64,000 bases of DNA, taken from assembly GCA_000611775.1 (NCBI GenBank), contig KK106985.1, positions 725,982 through 789,981 of the forward strand, read 5' to 3'. This document shows positions 1-12,000 of the stretch, piece after piece. Source of the stretch: Umbilicaria muhlenbergii. Taxonomy: Eukaryota > Ascomycota > Lecanoromycetes > Umbilicariales > Umbilicariaceae. The notes under the pieces are model-generated. The model was not told where the DNA came from and did not search any database. It saw only the letters and a list, made by a program, of their open reading frames with translations. The position numbers and the translations under genes were made by a program. Position 1 is the stretch's first letter, and each line of letters starts with the position of its first letter.

Positions 1-3000
1 CGCTGCTGTCATAGCGATCCGTGCCGACATCGTACTTGTATGTTGGCGCAAACGTGATGGCTGATTCTGTGAACATACCTAGTCGGAACATGGGGTTCCG
101 TCTCCGCGACACGAGGAGCTGGTCTCGCTCGAGCAGTTTGCTAAGATTGTTTGCATTGATAGCCTTGATCACTGTATCGCGGCCCATGGTGTCGATCCGG
201 TAGTTGAGATCGCCGTGCAGCACACAGATCTCATGGTCCAAAATCATGCTGCCATCTCCTCCACCGATGTAGGTGTCCCGTCGTGACGAAGGATTTCTCT
301 CTGGCGGTAGAGCCTCACTCTCAAGGATGGCGGCGACGTCATTGTTGCGGTGCACCGTTTGCGTTTGGCCGGCAGCCAAGTGACAGTTGACAAAGCATAA
401 TGAGCTGTCATCAATCACGAATCTCATGATCAGCGCGCCCTATTAATCAACGTTCAGCACTGCCGTCTCAAGGAACCATAGCATGTGCGCCAACCTTATT
501 ACCGTGTAAGCCGCCCATACCCCGTTTAACCTCCGCAGCGTTGAGATCTCGAACACGGTTGCGTTCAGATCCTTTGACGAAAACACAACTAAACAGTCCA
601 ACCATACTGGCAGTGTGAAGCAGGTGATATGGCTCGTCGGCGGGCATCGAATCCTCAATGCATCTCACAAGATAATCTCGCCATGCTCGATATTGCCGGC
701 TCATGTGCTCTTGTTCAGAAGAATCCTTTTTCTTGTTACTCTTGAAGAAACTCTCTGTCCACTGTCAGACTGGCATCGTTGATTGAGGTCTTATGTCTTA
801 CTTGCTGTCAATGTTTTATCCTCCAGATCCACCAGTTCCTGAAACCCGAACACCAGAATTTCAGGCGAGTCTTCTACCCGAAGGAATTCTCGAAAGAAAT
901 TCGTGTCTCTCTCTTCGTAGCCAAGGTCCGAAGGCGTTGACGCGCCTGCATTCCAAGTCATAACAACCGCCTTGATTTCCCGGAAATCGCAATAATCCGT
1001 ATCATGCTCTTGCATATCGTCGTCTGCAGCAATGTCAGTATGTAGTTAAGGCTCTTATCATCGACATAGTATTTGATACCGAGCCAGTCTTCTTCTAACA
1101 TTCCATCCCATAATCGAATAACGTTGTCCATACCGATAGAAGCGATTTGTAGACGTCCAAGTTTCCAGACGCTGCTTCGGTCGACCAAGATGTTTGTAAC
1201 CGGGTTATCATGAGCATGCCAGTCCTTTTTGACCTTCCATGGTTGAGACCGGGTGTCATATACGTAGATCATCCCCGTATTGTATCCGGCCCAAAGATAA
1301 GCGCCGACACCTGCAAGAGAGTTGATCTTGTACACACTAACGTTGACGATATCAAGGCAAGTATAGTCCTTTGTGGAATATATTGTCACTTTGCCATCGG
1401 TGTGTCCGAAGTAGACACGATCTAACTGACTAGTGACGACTGCACCCGAAGTCACTTCGCCCACGTTCGGCTGGATCAGCGGATGTTGTGTGACGAAGAA
1501 TGATGCCTCATTATTCGAGCCCGGGCGAAAGACTCTGGTTTCCTTGCCGGTAGCTAGCCACAGGCAATCTCGGATGACCATAGAGAAGGTATGACCTTTC
1601 GGTACCCTATGCGACAAAGGGGTATAGTGCAGATTGGGTAAGCCTCCATCGTCCGGCAACCAGATGTGGAGCTTGCCGTCGTCGTCCAAAGACCACATAC
1701 TATTTTGGTGGCGGTGGATTTTTATAATCTCCCTCCTGGCATGTGCACTCGACTTTGCAAAAACGACGTTTTGGGTCAGAAGATCAACTTCTTGTATTTC
1801 TCCGTAGTTAGTGCCCAGCCAAAGCCGTAGCCCCTCCTCGTCGGCGGTAGCTCCAGGCTTGAAGGCTAGAGATGTGACTTTGATTCCCTCCCCATGTGCC
1901 AAGCTCACCAGAGGATCACCAGACAGTAAGTTCCATGCCCGAGTAAGGTAACCTGTCGTACAAACATGCTGACCACAGATATCAAAGAGTTTCGTCTCGT
2001 ATTTGGTCTGTATTTCTTGTAGCCCTTGTCGGAAGAAGGGCGGCCTTCGGTTCGTTTGTGAAGCGTCAGGATACTCTAAAGAGGCCGCGAGTCTGTTTTC
2101 GGGTTTGAACACCCCGCTGTTAGTATCTTCAATGGCCGGTTTGTTGTGCCGCCGAATAGGAGGACCATTTGGACTAAGGTCTATCGATACACGTGGCGTC
2201 TTGTTCTCAATATTTCGCGAGGGCATCCTATGACCCAGTTTCGAGCCGTCTTGGCTATTTGAGGTAGCGCTACGTTTTGGAGGCGGCAGAAACTCTGACG
2301 TGGACCATGCTGGTCGAGCAGAGCCTGAAATGGAGGTTCTCCCGCCACCAGGAAGACCTCGCTGTACTTGGTCAGATTTCGAGTCTACACGCTGGTGATA
2401 TGCGTCCTCTGAAGCCACCACCGGTCTTTGAGACGCCTCACTAGACTCTGGGCGAGGAGGTAAACCAGGGCGGCGCCCTGGAAGATCGCTCGAATTGGGT
2501 TGACTTCTTATGAAGCCACTTTCTCGAGCATCAATACTGGGCTTCCTTCGGGTAGAAGCGTCATCCTGTCCACGACGCCTGTCGACAATGGAGTAATGTA
2601 TGGGCGGGCGAGGAAAGTAACCTTCATCGAAGCCTTCTGTTGGCGCATAAGGCGAGGTTCTGCGAGTTGTAGTGTATGGTGCAACATCGTCCGCCTCGGG
2701 GGTTCCTTCACTACTCGGTGGCGTACTGAAAGGAGATACCCGGTCACCCGTATGGGGCGTTTCTGGCTGAAGAACGGATCTAAAAGTATTGTTGCCAGCG
2801 AATCCTGGCTTCGAAGGAATTATAGGTTTTTCTGCACGATTGATTGGAGGAGCGGCCAGCGCACTCTTTGCGATAGTTCCTGGAACAGGGTTCGGTAGAC
2901 TGCGTTTTGATCTGTTTTGGACCTCAGGGACATCAGTGACCTTGGGTGTGCGCTGGTCCGGGTTTGGTGTTTTAGAACGGCTGGGCGTCCGTAGATGCTG

Positions 3001-3562
3001 CGGAGCTACTGCTAAGGGTGGTTGCGGACCAAGCCCTGCTGGTGTCAGCGGGCCCCGTGATGACGTGGTTGATCCGAATGGTGTGTGGGGCAGGTGAAGA
3101 GGTTTCGATGAAGATTGCGGAGAGTTGATCTTCAGGGTCGGGGGAGATCGAGGACGAGATAGAGCACCCATTGATACAGGACGCTGCCGGGAAGCGGAGT
3201 CAGGCGTCACGGCACGTAAGCCAGGCTTAGAGGGAGTTGTTTGAAACTGCTCAGATCCGCGTCCTCCTAAGCCGGCAATTACATAGGGCGAAGCCCCCCG
3301 AGGGACATCTAACGACATGCGTCCTGCCGGTTGAGCTCCCCCTTCCCCATGATATCGTTGAGTAGTCGGTCTTGGAGATTGCACTACTGCAGGCGGTGGC
3401 ATCTGAGGTTTGAGACTCGCCAGCTGCTCAAAGTGAGACCGAAGAGACGATACAGGTTTCTGGGTAGCAACTCAGTCAACTGTAGTGACAAAGGGGGTGG
3501 GTAACGTGCCGAGAACTTACAATGGACGCCCCATCGGTACTATCCTTGTCTGGGCCCTTCAT
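1..3562 (-). CDS. WD40-repeat inositol polyphosphate 5-phosphatase (3' end beyond window)
   Basis: It should remove the 5-phosphate from inositol polyphosphates or phosphoinositides at membranes. Exons on the minus strand: 3521-3562, 1080-3459, 802-1023, 495-754 and 1-440 (continues left). All joins are in frame. Exon 1 joins to KPVSSLRSHFEQLASLKP. After a long disordered Ser/Pro/Arg-rich N-terminal part comes a WD40-like propeller (about residues 490-805), then the catalytic IPPc domain with TWNAGAS, GFQELVDLEDK, GLHGNKGAL, FVNCHLAAGQ, GDLNYRI and TYKYDVGTDRYDSS. The last catalytic motif and the stop lie outside the window. The donor of the last intron (GTTGGC) is atypical but restores the conserved HGNKGA. 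WD40 plus IPPc is a known fungal and plant architecture. Start at 3562 was chosen because it alone gives the conserved short first exon. Divergent from the CHY zinc-finger gene. Confidence 0.93.
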
Positions 3563-4237
3563 GGTAGCATCTAGATATGTGACAGATCTTGTACCAGACG
3601 CTCCATGTGTCGCAGACCATCAGCGAACCAAGTCTACAGATCTGGGAACTGGCGACTGCGGGGGCGGTAAGGATTGGTAGACGAAGTGAAGTTCTCGCCC
3701 GTAGATTTATCCACAAGGGAGACAAGTAGCACAGTCATCCGAAGGAAGGGGTTGCGCCCATATTGCGACAGGGGCGAGCGATGGGGTCGGGTCAGTCTAG
3801 GGCTAACGGTGGCCTGCCCAAGTGGAAGCTGACAGTGTTTGGTGTTGGCATTCGAGGTGTTGCACCTAGTAGTTTGAACTCGACATTGAGCTTGGCAGAC
3901 TCCAAATAACCAGGCTCGCCCATGTAACAGAACTTGTGAACGAGAGCTATTATAGCAAGATGATGCTCGAGATGGAGATGAGGATGTGAGGGATGTTGAA
4001 GCACCGAGCTTGACTGCGGTCTACGGAGTACATCTGTGCGTTTCGTTACCTTGCGCTTCATTGTTCTGCTTGCCTTGCGTGGCCTTATCTTATCTTAGCG
4101 TGTCGCCAGACGCAGGTACGGAAATAGATCGCCAGCGTGGATTTGGACACAGGAGAGCAGATGATGTTGAATTTGACAAGCCAATCACTCAAACAGCTGG
4201 TCACTAATCTGAGACGTTGTGTCATTGTACCTGCGCA
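3563..4237. other. Divergent intergenic region, 5-phosphatase / CHY gene
   Basis: About 675 bases between two divergent starts. It must hold both promoters and 5' leaders. Open frames here (for example 3792-4061 minus) have no recognisable motif. I see no TATA box or repeat that I would defend. Confidence 0.6.
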
Positions 4238-4829
4238 ATGTGGTATGTGATCTCACCGACTATGGCGACCCAGTGCTGACATGCTATGCAGCAAGCATGT
4301 TCTGAACGCCCAAGTCTCCATTAGATCCCCCTGCTGTTAGACTTCTCCGTGCACCTGTTGTCCCCTGCCTGATGCAATCAACTGATTGCCCCCTCCAGGT
4401 CGGAAATGGTTCGACTGCGCAGAGTGCCACCGCGAGTCGGAAGACCATCCGCTGCAGCAGAAATTCGACATGGTTAGACAGCGTACCCTACTTATCCGAC
4501 TACGGTGGTTTTGACTGACATTCAACAGACGTTCGCCTGCAAGAAGTGTAAAAAGTGTTTCCGGAAGGATGCCCAAGAGTTTGAAGAAAGGTTTGTTGCC
4601 GCACTCTCCAAACGCCCGAGTCTACTGATTTTTTGTGCTGGAAAGTGACGAGTATTGTCCTCATTGTGACAATCACTTCGTTCTCGAAGCCCTAACGCCA
4701 AAGCCAACGCTTCAGGTCGAGGGCGAGGACGTACGCATAGATGCTCGGATGCTCAAGGACGATCGCATTCGCGGTGAGCAAGAGCGTTCAATCTTCGATG
4801 TTAGGGATGCTGCGGAACGCCTAGGATAA
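4238..4829 (+). CDS. CHY-type zinc-finger protein (Hot13-like)
   Basis: Small zinc-binding protein. The yeast relative Hot13 acts in the mitochondrial intermembrane space and helps the Mia40 import pathway. Exons 4238-4242, 4292-4335, 4399-4472, 4529-4590 and 4646-4829 give 122 aa. The paired cysteines and histidines of the CHY domain are rebuilt across the junctions: MCKHVLNAQ, CCRKWFDCAECH, FACKKCKKCFRKD and SDEYCPHCDNHFV. The tail has the family's EGEDVRIDARMLKDDR and IFDVRDAAERLG. The coding part of exon 1 would be only 5 nt (ATG TG), so an upstream exon giving a longer N-terminus cannot be excluded. All four introns are 44-63 nt long. It converges on the proteasome alpha4 gene, with 234 bases between the stops. 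Confidence 0.85.
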
Positions 4830-5063
4830 GTAAGTTGCCTGGGTTTTTCTATGGCATTCCATGGGCAGTGGGATCATCGTCGAATCAGCGGAGCTACTGG
4901 AAATTCTAAATCTTTGACATGGAGTTGCTGAGCATGGATCAGGTCTACAAGGCGCACACTGGAGGCATGGACTAGCCCTTTAGCAAGATATTTCCCTTGT
5001 GATCACCATCATGAAATGCAACCTACAAGCCAGACCGACGCCGATGCTGCAGTCGAAACCCCG

Positions 5064-6097
5064 CTAGCTCTCAGAGCCTTCGCCACCACCTCGGGTGAGT
5101 ATTGCCGCTGTGCCTGTACCCGGCGTCCGTCCCGTCTTCTTTTTGGCCGCCTCCTCCTGCTTCTCCGCCTCGATGCTCTTGACGTAAGACTCGATATCCT
5201 CTACTGGTAGCATCTCGATGAGTTTCCCAGGCGCCATAATGGCTATCTCGATGTTCTTAGCTCCTGTCTGAACCACTTCCAGTAAGGATTTGACTGTGAG
5301 CTTGATGGTATCCTCTCTATCCATATCATCTTTGTGATTTCTCTCTAAAAACTCACGAACGGTCTTGCTGGACCGCCCGATGGCATTCGCTTTCCTGCTC
5401 TGCATTTAGTATGCCAACACCGTTTGAAGTGATTCAAAGCTGAGGACGTACCATGCAGAGTAGATTCCCGACGGCTCCGTCTGGTATAGTCGAGGTACCT
5501 TGTCGCCTTTATCGAATCCGACGATCAATGTACTGATTCCGAACGGTCTTACTCCCCCGCTCTGCGTATACCGTTGCTGTACACCAGCAACGTACTTGGT
5601 GATATATTCTATGGTGACAGGATCCTCAACAGTTAGACGGTGTGATTGCGCTTCTAGTCGTGCTTTGTCAACTAATATGCGAGCATCGGCATTGAGGCCA
5701 GCGAATGCCAGGCAGACATGCGTATCTATGAGCCCAATTTTTGAAGGAGTGATCCGTGTGTCCTGTAATTTCATCGCCGACCGTTTCTCGCAGCCTAACA
5801 CCACAATATCTTTGCCTTTGACACCCACCGCACATGTACCTGGATTTCGTAAGGAGCCATAGAATGTATCCTTATTTTTCAAACCTACCTCTCTTGACTG
5901 CCTCCAAGGCGTACTCTACCTGGAAGACATGGCCATCGGGACTTGAATTATCCGATTAGTCTTATACGAGCATTGATGTCACGGCTGCGGTCATCTTGAA
6001 GCATACCTGAATACTGCGACAGTGTCAGTTGCCATGTACCTCAACAGGAGCATTGATAGGCCTTACCCGATAATGCTCGGTCGTATCCTGATGCCAT
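5064..6097 (-). CDS. PRE6: 20S proteasome subunit alpha4 (Pre6/PSMA7 type)
   Basis: Structural alpha-ring subunit of the 20S proteasome. Exons on the minus strand: 6067-6097, 6007-6013 (7 nt only), 5889-5941, 5452-5839 and 5064-5394, giving 269 aa. The joined N-terminus reads [37 protein letters not shown], the canonical alpha-subunit signature. Diagnostic alpha4 segments are [40 protein letters not shown] and [15 protein letters not shown]. It ends in a Lys/Gly-rich tail, as in yeast Pre6. The 7-nt exon supplies part of the conserved VFS and is flanked by CGCAG and GTATGC. The start lies 348 bases from the divergent dehydrogenase gene. Confidence 0.96.
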
Positions 6098-6445
6098 GGT
6101 GAGGAGGAAGCAGAGCGCAGTTGCTTCACTGGGTAAAGATCACTTAGAATCGCGGTAGCTGTACGGATAAAGAAAGTAGATGTCGTAGTTGAACTCTTCA
6201 AAGTATTCTGGCTGGATTATGATACGCCTTCGTCGCTGGCTAAGGTACCTTACGTATGTCTGCCTGGAGCTATGGACGCGCATCCAAGAGCTTGAAGCTT
6301 AAGCTTTGGTTTGCTTCGTTTGCTTAGCATGACTAAGCAGCCGTCGCCGCGGGTCGCAAAATGATGTATCGGAGTAGGGCTGAGGCATCCCCAAGTTTTG
6401 CGTGCTTCTTCCAACCTTCACGGTGGTAGCCAAGCAGCATCTTCA
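6098..6445. promoter_or_regulatory. Divergent promoter region, PRE6 / dehydrogenase
   Basis: 348 bases shared by two divergent starts. It contains a perfect 12-bp palindrome TAAGGTACCTTA at 6241-6252. Similar GGTACC palindromes occur in other 5' intergenic regions of this window. Function is not known. Confidence 0.5.
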
Positions 6446-8280
6446 ATGATGGCTTGTCGGTCCAAGGCTACTGTAGCTCTTAGGAAGATTCATACATCAA
6501 TTGGACACAGTTCGCGCTTCCTTATCTCACCATTTTCACAGCCCACGGCGCAGTGCCGGTGGAGTTCTGCTTCCACAGAACCTCATCAACCTAATGCGGA
6601 GGGAGGCACTGGTGGTACCCCAACCCCAGCGAGACACATCAAATTTACTTCAGAATCGTACGTTACACATCGTCATTAGTGTCTCCATAGATAGCTTACA
6701 TTCAGCGAAGATATCCAGAGATCAAAAGAGATGGCAAATTCAGCGAGGTAAGGAACGGCGAAAGCTTACTGGGAATGACTCTGCTAAACATTTCCCTCCA
6801 AGCTCACGAAGGATCACGTCAATTTCTTTAAAGAGCTTTTGGGAAACGAGTCCGCTGTCATTGATGGTCTCTCCCAGGACGCCACGGACGATTTAGAGCC
6901 TTTCAACAGCGACTGGATGCGCAAATACCGAGGGCACACTAAGCTGGTTGTTAAGCCGGGCTCAACAGAGGAAGCCAGCAAAATATTGAAGTATTGCAAT
7001 GATAACATGCTGGCAGTGGTTCCTCAGGGCGGTAATTCGGGCCTTGTGGGCGGATCCGTGCCGGTCTTTGATGAGATTGTTGTCAACACTTCACGTATGA
7101 ACAATATCCGGTCCTTCGACGAGGTATCAGGGACCCTTGTCGTAGACGCCGGGTGTATTCTGGAGGTCGTGGACCATTTTCTAGCTGAGAAGGACCACAT
7201 ATTCCCGCTGGATCTTGGAGCAAAAGGTTCATGTCAGATTGGGGGAAATGTGGCGACGAATGCTGGAGGTTTACGTCTCTTACGATATGGAAGTCTGCAT
7301 GGTAATGTGCTTGGTATTGAAGCCGTGCTACCCGACGGGACTATTGTCGATGATCTCTCAAGACTACGAAAGAACAACACTGGTTATGACATCAAACAAC
7401 TGTTCATTGGTGGTGAAGGGACGATAGGCATCATCACGGGTGTCTCGATACTATGTCCACAAAGATCCAAAGCTATTAATGTGGCTTTTTTTGGGCTTGA
7501 GAGCTTCGAGAAAGTCCAGCAAGCGTTCAGAGACGCCAAGGGCCAACTTTCCGAGATCCTTTCCGCTTTTGAATTGATGGATGGCCAAAGCCAGGACCTC
7601 GTACATACTGTCACAAAAAAGAAGCGTCCGCTGGAGGGCCGACATCCATTTTATTGTCTTATTGAGACCAGTGGTTCCAATACTGAACACGACAGCGAGA
7701 AGCTCGAACACTTTCTAGAACACGTCATGGGCGAAGAGATAGTTTCAGACGGTGTCTTGGCTCAGGATGAGACTCAGATACAGGCACTATGGTCGTGGCG
7801 GGAGGGAATCGCCGAAAGCCTTGGTCATTGGGGAGGAGTGTACAAGTATGATGTTTCGATACCGATTCAAGAGCTGTACAAGCTCGTTGAAGAGACCAGG
7901 GAGCGTTTGACTTCAGCCGGCTTGGTAGGAGATGACGAAAAGCACCCGGTCGTGGAGGTCGTGGGATACGGCCATATGGGTGATTCAAATCTACACTTGA
8001 ACGTCGTGACTCGAAGATTCGACAAGGAGGTTGAGAAGCAACTAGAGCCTTTCGTTTACGAGTGGATATCGAAACGCAACGGGAGTATCAGTGCCGAGCA
8101 CGGGCTTGGGATTGCGAAGAAGCCATATATTGGGTACAGCCGCAGCGAGACAATGATCAAGCTGATGAAGCAAGTGAAGGAACTTTTCGACAAGGTTTGG
8201 ATCTCATCGCGCGTCCTTGGTGGTTACGGTGTGCTGACGACTTGCAGAACGGTATAATGAATCCGTATAAATACATATGA
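6446..8280 (+). CDS. Mitochondrial FAD-linked D-2-hydroxyglutarate / D-lactate dehydrogenase
   Basis: Oxidises D-2-hydroxyacids (D-2-hydroxyglutarate and/or D-lactate) with FAD, probably in mitochondria; it resembles D2HGDH and yeast Dld2/Dld3. Exons 6446-6657, 6711-6747, 6803-8194 and 8248-8280 give 557 aa. The N-terminus [18 protein letters not shown] is basic and lacks acidic residues, as expected of a presequence. The FAD-binding domain includes [32 protein letters not shown] and [11 protein letters not shown]. The C-terminal FAD-oxidase domain has [14 protein letters not shown] and [12 protein letters not shown]. The second intron acceptor (GCGAAG) was chosen because it restores [15 protein letters not shown]. 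The short last exon encodes [10 protein letters not shown], the family's C-terminus. The open frame continues upstream without an ATG, so 6446 is the first plausible start. Confidence 0.94.
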
Positions 8281-8881
8281 TGGCCAGCATGGATGGTGAA
8301 TAGCTTTTTGGTAGCACCCCGGCCGGCCTGGGCATATTTTGATAACGGCACGAATGCGCAGTGCCCATGCGCAGTGCCCAGTATATGAATTATAACTCGG
8401 TCCAAGGCAGTGTTCGAGGGTGGTACCTCATGGACTCTCTCGAGGGGCCTCAGCAGCTGCTGCAACAAAGCTGTGAGATGATTAGACGCAACAAAATTTC
8501 ATCGTAGACAGTGCTAGAGGACTTTCCAAACCATGCTTGAATATGACACGGCCCCCAACATACACGAGGTATCCCCTTGACCTCTGTGATATGATCCATT
8601 GATGTGGTTATGAAGGCGCATTGTTTCATTGTTCCGTTGTAATTTCACGGTAAGCCTTGGTCGGAAATTAGCCGGGACTTGTCGCATGTTGTTGCCATGG
8701 CGACTTGGTGTCTAGTTCCGTACGAGTAGCTGCAAGGACTCAGCACCAATTCCGTTTGCGCCAGGCTGCAAGCCTTCTCCAATGGTGCCAGACGTGCAGG
8801 GTTGCCCACTCTTACTTCTCAGAGACGGAGCTGGCTTCAAGTTGAGGAGTTGACACTGCCTGTGAAATTGTATCATACTCA
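8281..8881. other. Intergenic region upstream of the kinase gene
   Basis: 601 bases between two genes in the same direction. It holds the terminator of the dehydrogenase and the promoter of the kinase. A direct duplication of a short GCGCAGTGCCCA motif is visible near 8355-8380. I see no gene. Confidence 0.5.
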
Positions 8882-10904
8882 ATGGACGAAGGCGCAATGG
8901 CGGATCAGTATCAAGTTCTCGAGGAATTAGGAAGTCAGTACCAGGCCTAACGTCCGCAGCGTCTACAGAAAGCTGACCAGTCTCCCCGTGTATAGGTGGG
9001 AGCTTTGGTGTCGTTTACAAAGCCATTGAGGTTGCAACGGGCGAGGTCGTCGCTATCAAGCACGTAAGTGACAAACCCTTCATATTTGGCATACCAGCAT
9101 GCCCGCTAACGCAACTATAGATTGACCTTGAGTCCAGCGACGATGACATACAAGAGATTCAACAGGAGATATCCGTGCTCAGCACTTGTGCCAGTCCGTT
9201 TGTCACACAATACAAGACGAGTTTCTTACGTGGATACAAGCTATGGATAGTCATGGAGTTTCTTGGTGGAGGCTCTTGTCTCGATTTGGTACACACCTTG
9301 CTCATTATTCCATCCGGCTTCGGATCTCTGCTAACATGTCCAGCTCAAACCCGGCCCTTTCAATGAAGGTCACATAGCTATCGTCTGTCGTGAGCTGCTC
9401 CTTGGGCTGGACTACCTGCATCAGGAAGGCAAGATACATCGAGACATAAAGGCGGCCAACATCTTACTATCGCAATCTGGAAAGGTCAAGCTGGCAGATT
9501 TTGGAGTTGCAGCTCAGCTCACAAATATCAAATCCCAGCGGAACACCTTTGTGGGTACCCCATTTTGGATGGCGCCAGAGGTTATCCAGCAGGCTGGATA
9601 CGATTACAAAGCGGATATATGGTCGCTGGGCATCACAGCAATAGAGATGGTGAACGGGGAACCACCAAATGCAAGCACACACCCCATGAAAGTTCTATTT
9701 CTTATACCCAAGGCTCCAGCACCGAGGCTCGAAGGCAACAGATATAGTCGAGACTTCAAGGACTTCGTGGCTGCTTGCTTAGTCAAGGATCCAGATTGTA
9801 GGCCTACAGCGAAAGAGCTCTTACAGTGTCGCTTCATTCGAGGCGCAGGAAAAGTTGAAGGTCTGCAGGAACTCATCCTACGAAAGCAGATGTGGGACAG
9901 TGGGAAAGGGAGAAGCGCTCATCCCAAATACTACGAAGAGACGCTGAATACCATCTCACCAGTGGAGGAGAAGGACGATTGGATTTTCGACACCATCAAA
10001 GCTTCCACCTTGGCTGTCCCAAAGCATACTCAGAAACGCCGCAAGATCTCAGCTGCACCGACCACTGTCCTCGAATCTCCAGAGAAGATGCTGGAGCAAT
10101 TGACATTGAATGACAAGCCAGATCATACAAAACCATCCCCAGCACCTACAGTTCACAAATCTACGGTTAAGCGCCGCTCATCACCGAACCAGATAACATC
10201 TCCTGCGAAACGAAGACCAAGCGGACAGAAGCAACCTCTGCAGCCAGACACCAGCTTTGGCAACAGTGGATCTACAGTGAGGCTATTCCGCCGCGTGTCC
10301 GAAAATTCGCCAAGCATAACACCGGATGCTTCGGTGGCGGGGAGGGACGAGAATCGAGCACCTCTAGGGGAGACAATTACGAAAGAGGCTTTGCTCGGAC
10401 GAAGGGCATACACGAAAGTCATTGACCAAGCATTCCAAGAGACGCACGCGCATACGGGCAGTCAAGTCAAGCGGGAGGCGATCTCGCGGGTGGCGGACGC
10501 CTGGAACGCATTAGATATTGCCGACCCAGAGGGAGAGTACCTTCTCCTGAAGCTCATGGTCGCAAAGATCCAAAGGTAAGCTTCCAAGAAGCATGACCAG
10601 TCAAATGCATCATCATCGTTAATGAATGGCCAACAGTGATCCGAAGCTTTCACTTCTCTTGCCTCCTTCGCAGCCAAGCACACCTCAAAAGCCGAAGCTG
10701 GTTTTGGCTCAAAACAATCCGCATCTCAAGAGTCACCGGCGGAGGCAATCTTCACTAATGCCCTTGGATGATGGCCGGGCCGAGAAGCAAGCGAATATGC
10801 CTGGCCAGCTCATCCCAGGCATGGAGCACACCAAACAGCTAGCCGACGTGCTGTACAGCAAGTGGGCCGAAGGCCTGAGAAATCGATGGCCGATCGTCTC
10901 ATAG
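8882..10904 (+). CDS. sid1: Ste20/GCK-III protein kinase, Sid1/SepL-like
   Basis: Serine/threonine kinase of the germinal-centre-kinase group. In fission yeast Sid1 works in the septation initiation network, and SepL/SID-1 are the filamentous counterparts. Exons 8882-8933, 8996-9063, 9121-9288, 9344-10575 and 10637-10904 give 595 aa. The kinase domain (about residues 10-265) is intact: GSGSFGVVY loop, AIKH lysine, HRDIKAANILL, ADFGVAAQL and activation segment TFVGTPFWMAPEV. A disordered Ser/Pro/Lys linker with KRRKISAAP follows, then a C-terminal helical segment. A second in-frame ATG at 8897 is an alternative start. Assignment to Sid1 rather than the related Nak1/POD-6 rests on overall resemblance and is less certain than the kinase call. 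Confidence 0.88.
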
Positions 10905-12000
10905 CGACCTACTGTACTTTCACTTCTTCACTTGTATTTTCATCTTCACTTTCGATCCAAACAAAGCATAGGCATGGGTCGGTGTTGGCGCGCACTACAT
11001 ATGACGACTAGCGCATGGATGCTCTGATTCTCACCCTCTCTTTCCAATAGCGTTGACCGTTCATTGGGTTGGATGCCCTCTTGTTTCTCACAGCTGCTGG
11101 AGCGAGCAACTCGGTTTCTGCATTCTCTTTCGGCTGCGGCTTTCTCCTGTGCTTGGATCTTTTTGCGGTAGGTCGCGGTTGAGCGGTCACGGCAGCAGTG
11201 GCAAACTACATGTACGATATTGGACTTGGTGTTTCTTGAAGGACAGTCAGTTGTTTGTAAAGAGCCTTAGTTAGGATACAGTCCTGTGCTTATGGCATAA
11301 TGCGAGAATTTTGTGGTAGATTAGGTCCACGGCCCTACCCACGATTGACGGCACTTCAGTGAAGCCCACCTATCTAGGGTAGTGGATAGGTACCTCAGGT
11401 AGGGCTATCAGCGGTTAATGCCGATAGCACACGTCAATTCAAGCCAACACTCGTGTTGATGGTAGTTTTAAATAAGTATCGTATGGATCCCCTAGAAGTA
11501 TACGGAGCTGTACGACAACCATGAGTTACTGTAACGTCAGTAAGGATGGTACCCGTACGGAAGCAGATATTGGAGTTTCACTTTGTTGAATGCAAGCTGC
11601 CGGCGCTACTGCAAGGGACGGGCCGGCAATTGTAAGGTAAGGGACATGTAAGGTACCTAACCGCATTCTAAGTTCGCTAACGTTGGTGGGCCTTGTTCGT
11701 TGTTCTTGGCTTTGTTATTGTCAACTTACTCCGATAACTTACCGTACCGGCCCACGAGCGCCGTGCCCGTCTCGCACGCCTACCAACTGACACAGGCATA
11801 GGCTTCACGCAGCTTGGACAATGAGCACAGAGAGGCCACAGCTACATCAACGATGAATGTACTTCAATTTCGTTCATGTCACGGTGACAGCGACCATCGT
11901 CTTGTTCGCTCTTGCATACCGCCTTGCTGGCCACCACGCAATTCGAGACTTCGCGGCCATTTCACACATTAAAGCGTACCATAGGCAGAATCATAAAACA
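10905..12000. other. Long intergenic region with two short hairpins
   Basis: About 1.1 kb without a convincing gene. Two adjacent inverted repeats lie at 11368-11391 (ACCTATC and GATAGGT, 10-nt loop) and 11404-11428 (GCTATC and GATAGC). GGTACC sites occur at 11389 and near 11653. An in-frame ATG at 11857 could extend the downstream protein by 48 residues, but that stretch looks like leader sequence. Confidence 0.5.

Noticed and set aside
3792-4061. Minus-strand frame of 89 codons between the first two genes
   Set aside because: No motif and it lies in a shared promoter region.
6352-6360. GGTCGCAAA, one mismatch from the yeast proteasome element GGTGGCAAA, upstream of PRE6
   Set aside because: A single-mismatch 9-mer is expected by chance, and use of this element outside yeasts is uncertain.
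11857-12000. 48-residue N-terminal extension of the DUF4048-like protein
   Set aside because: In frame and ATG-started, but hydrophobic and not like the family as I recall it; kept only as an alternative start.
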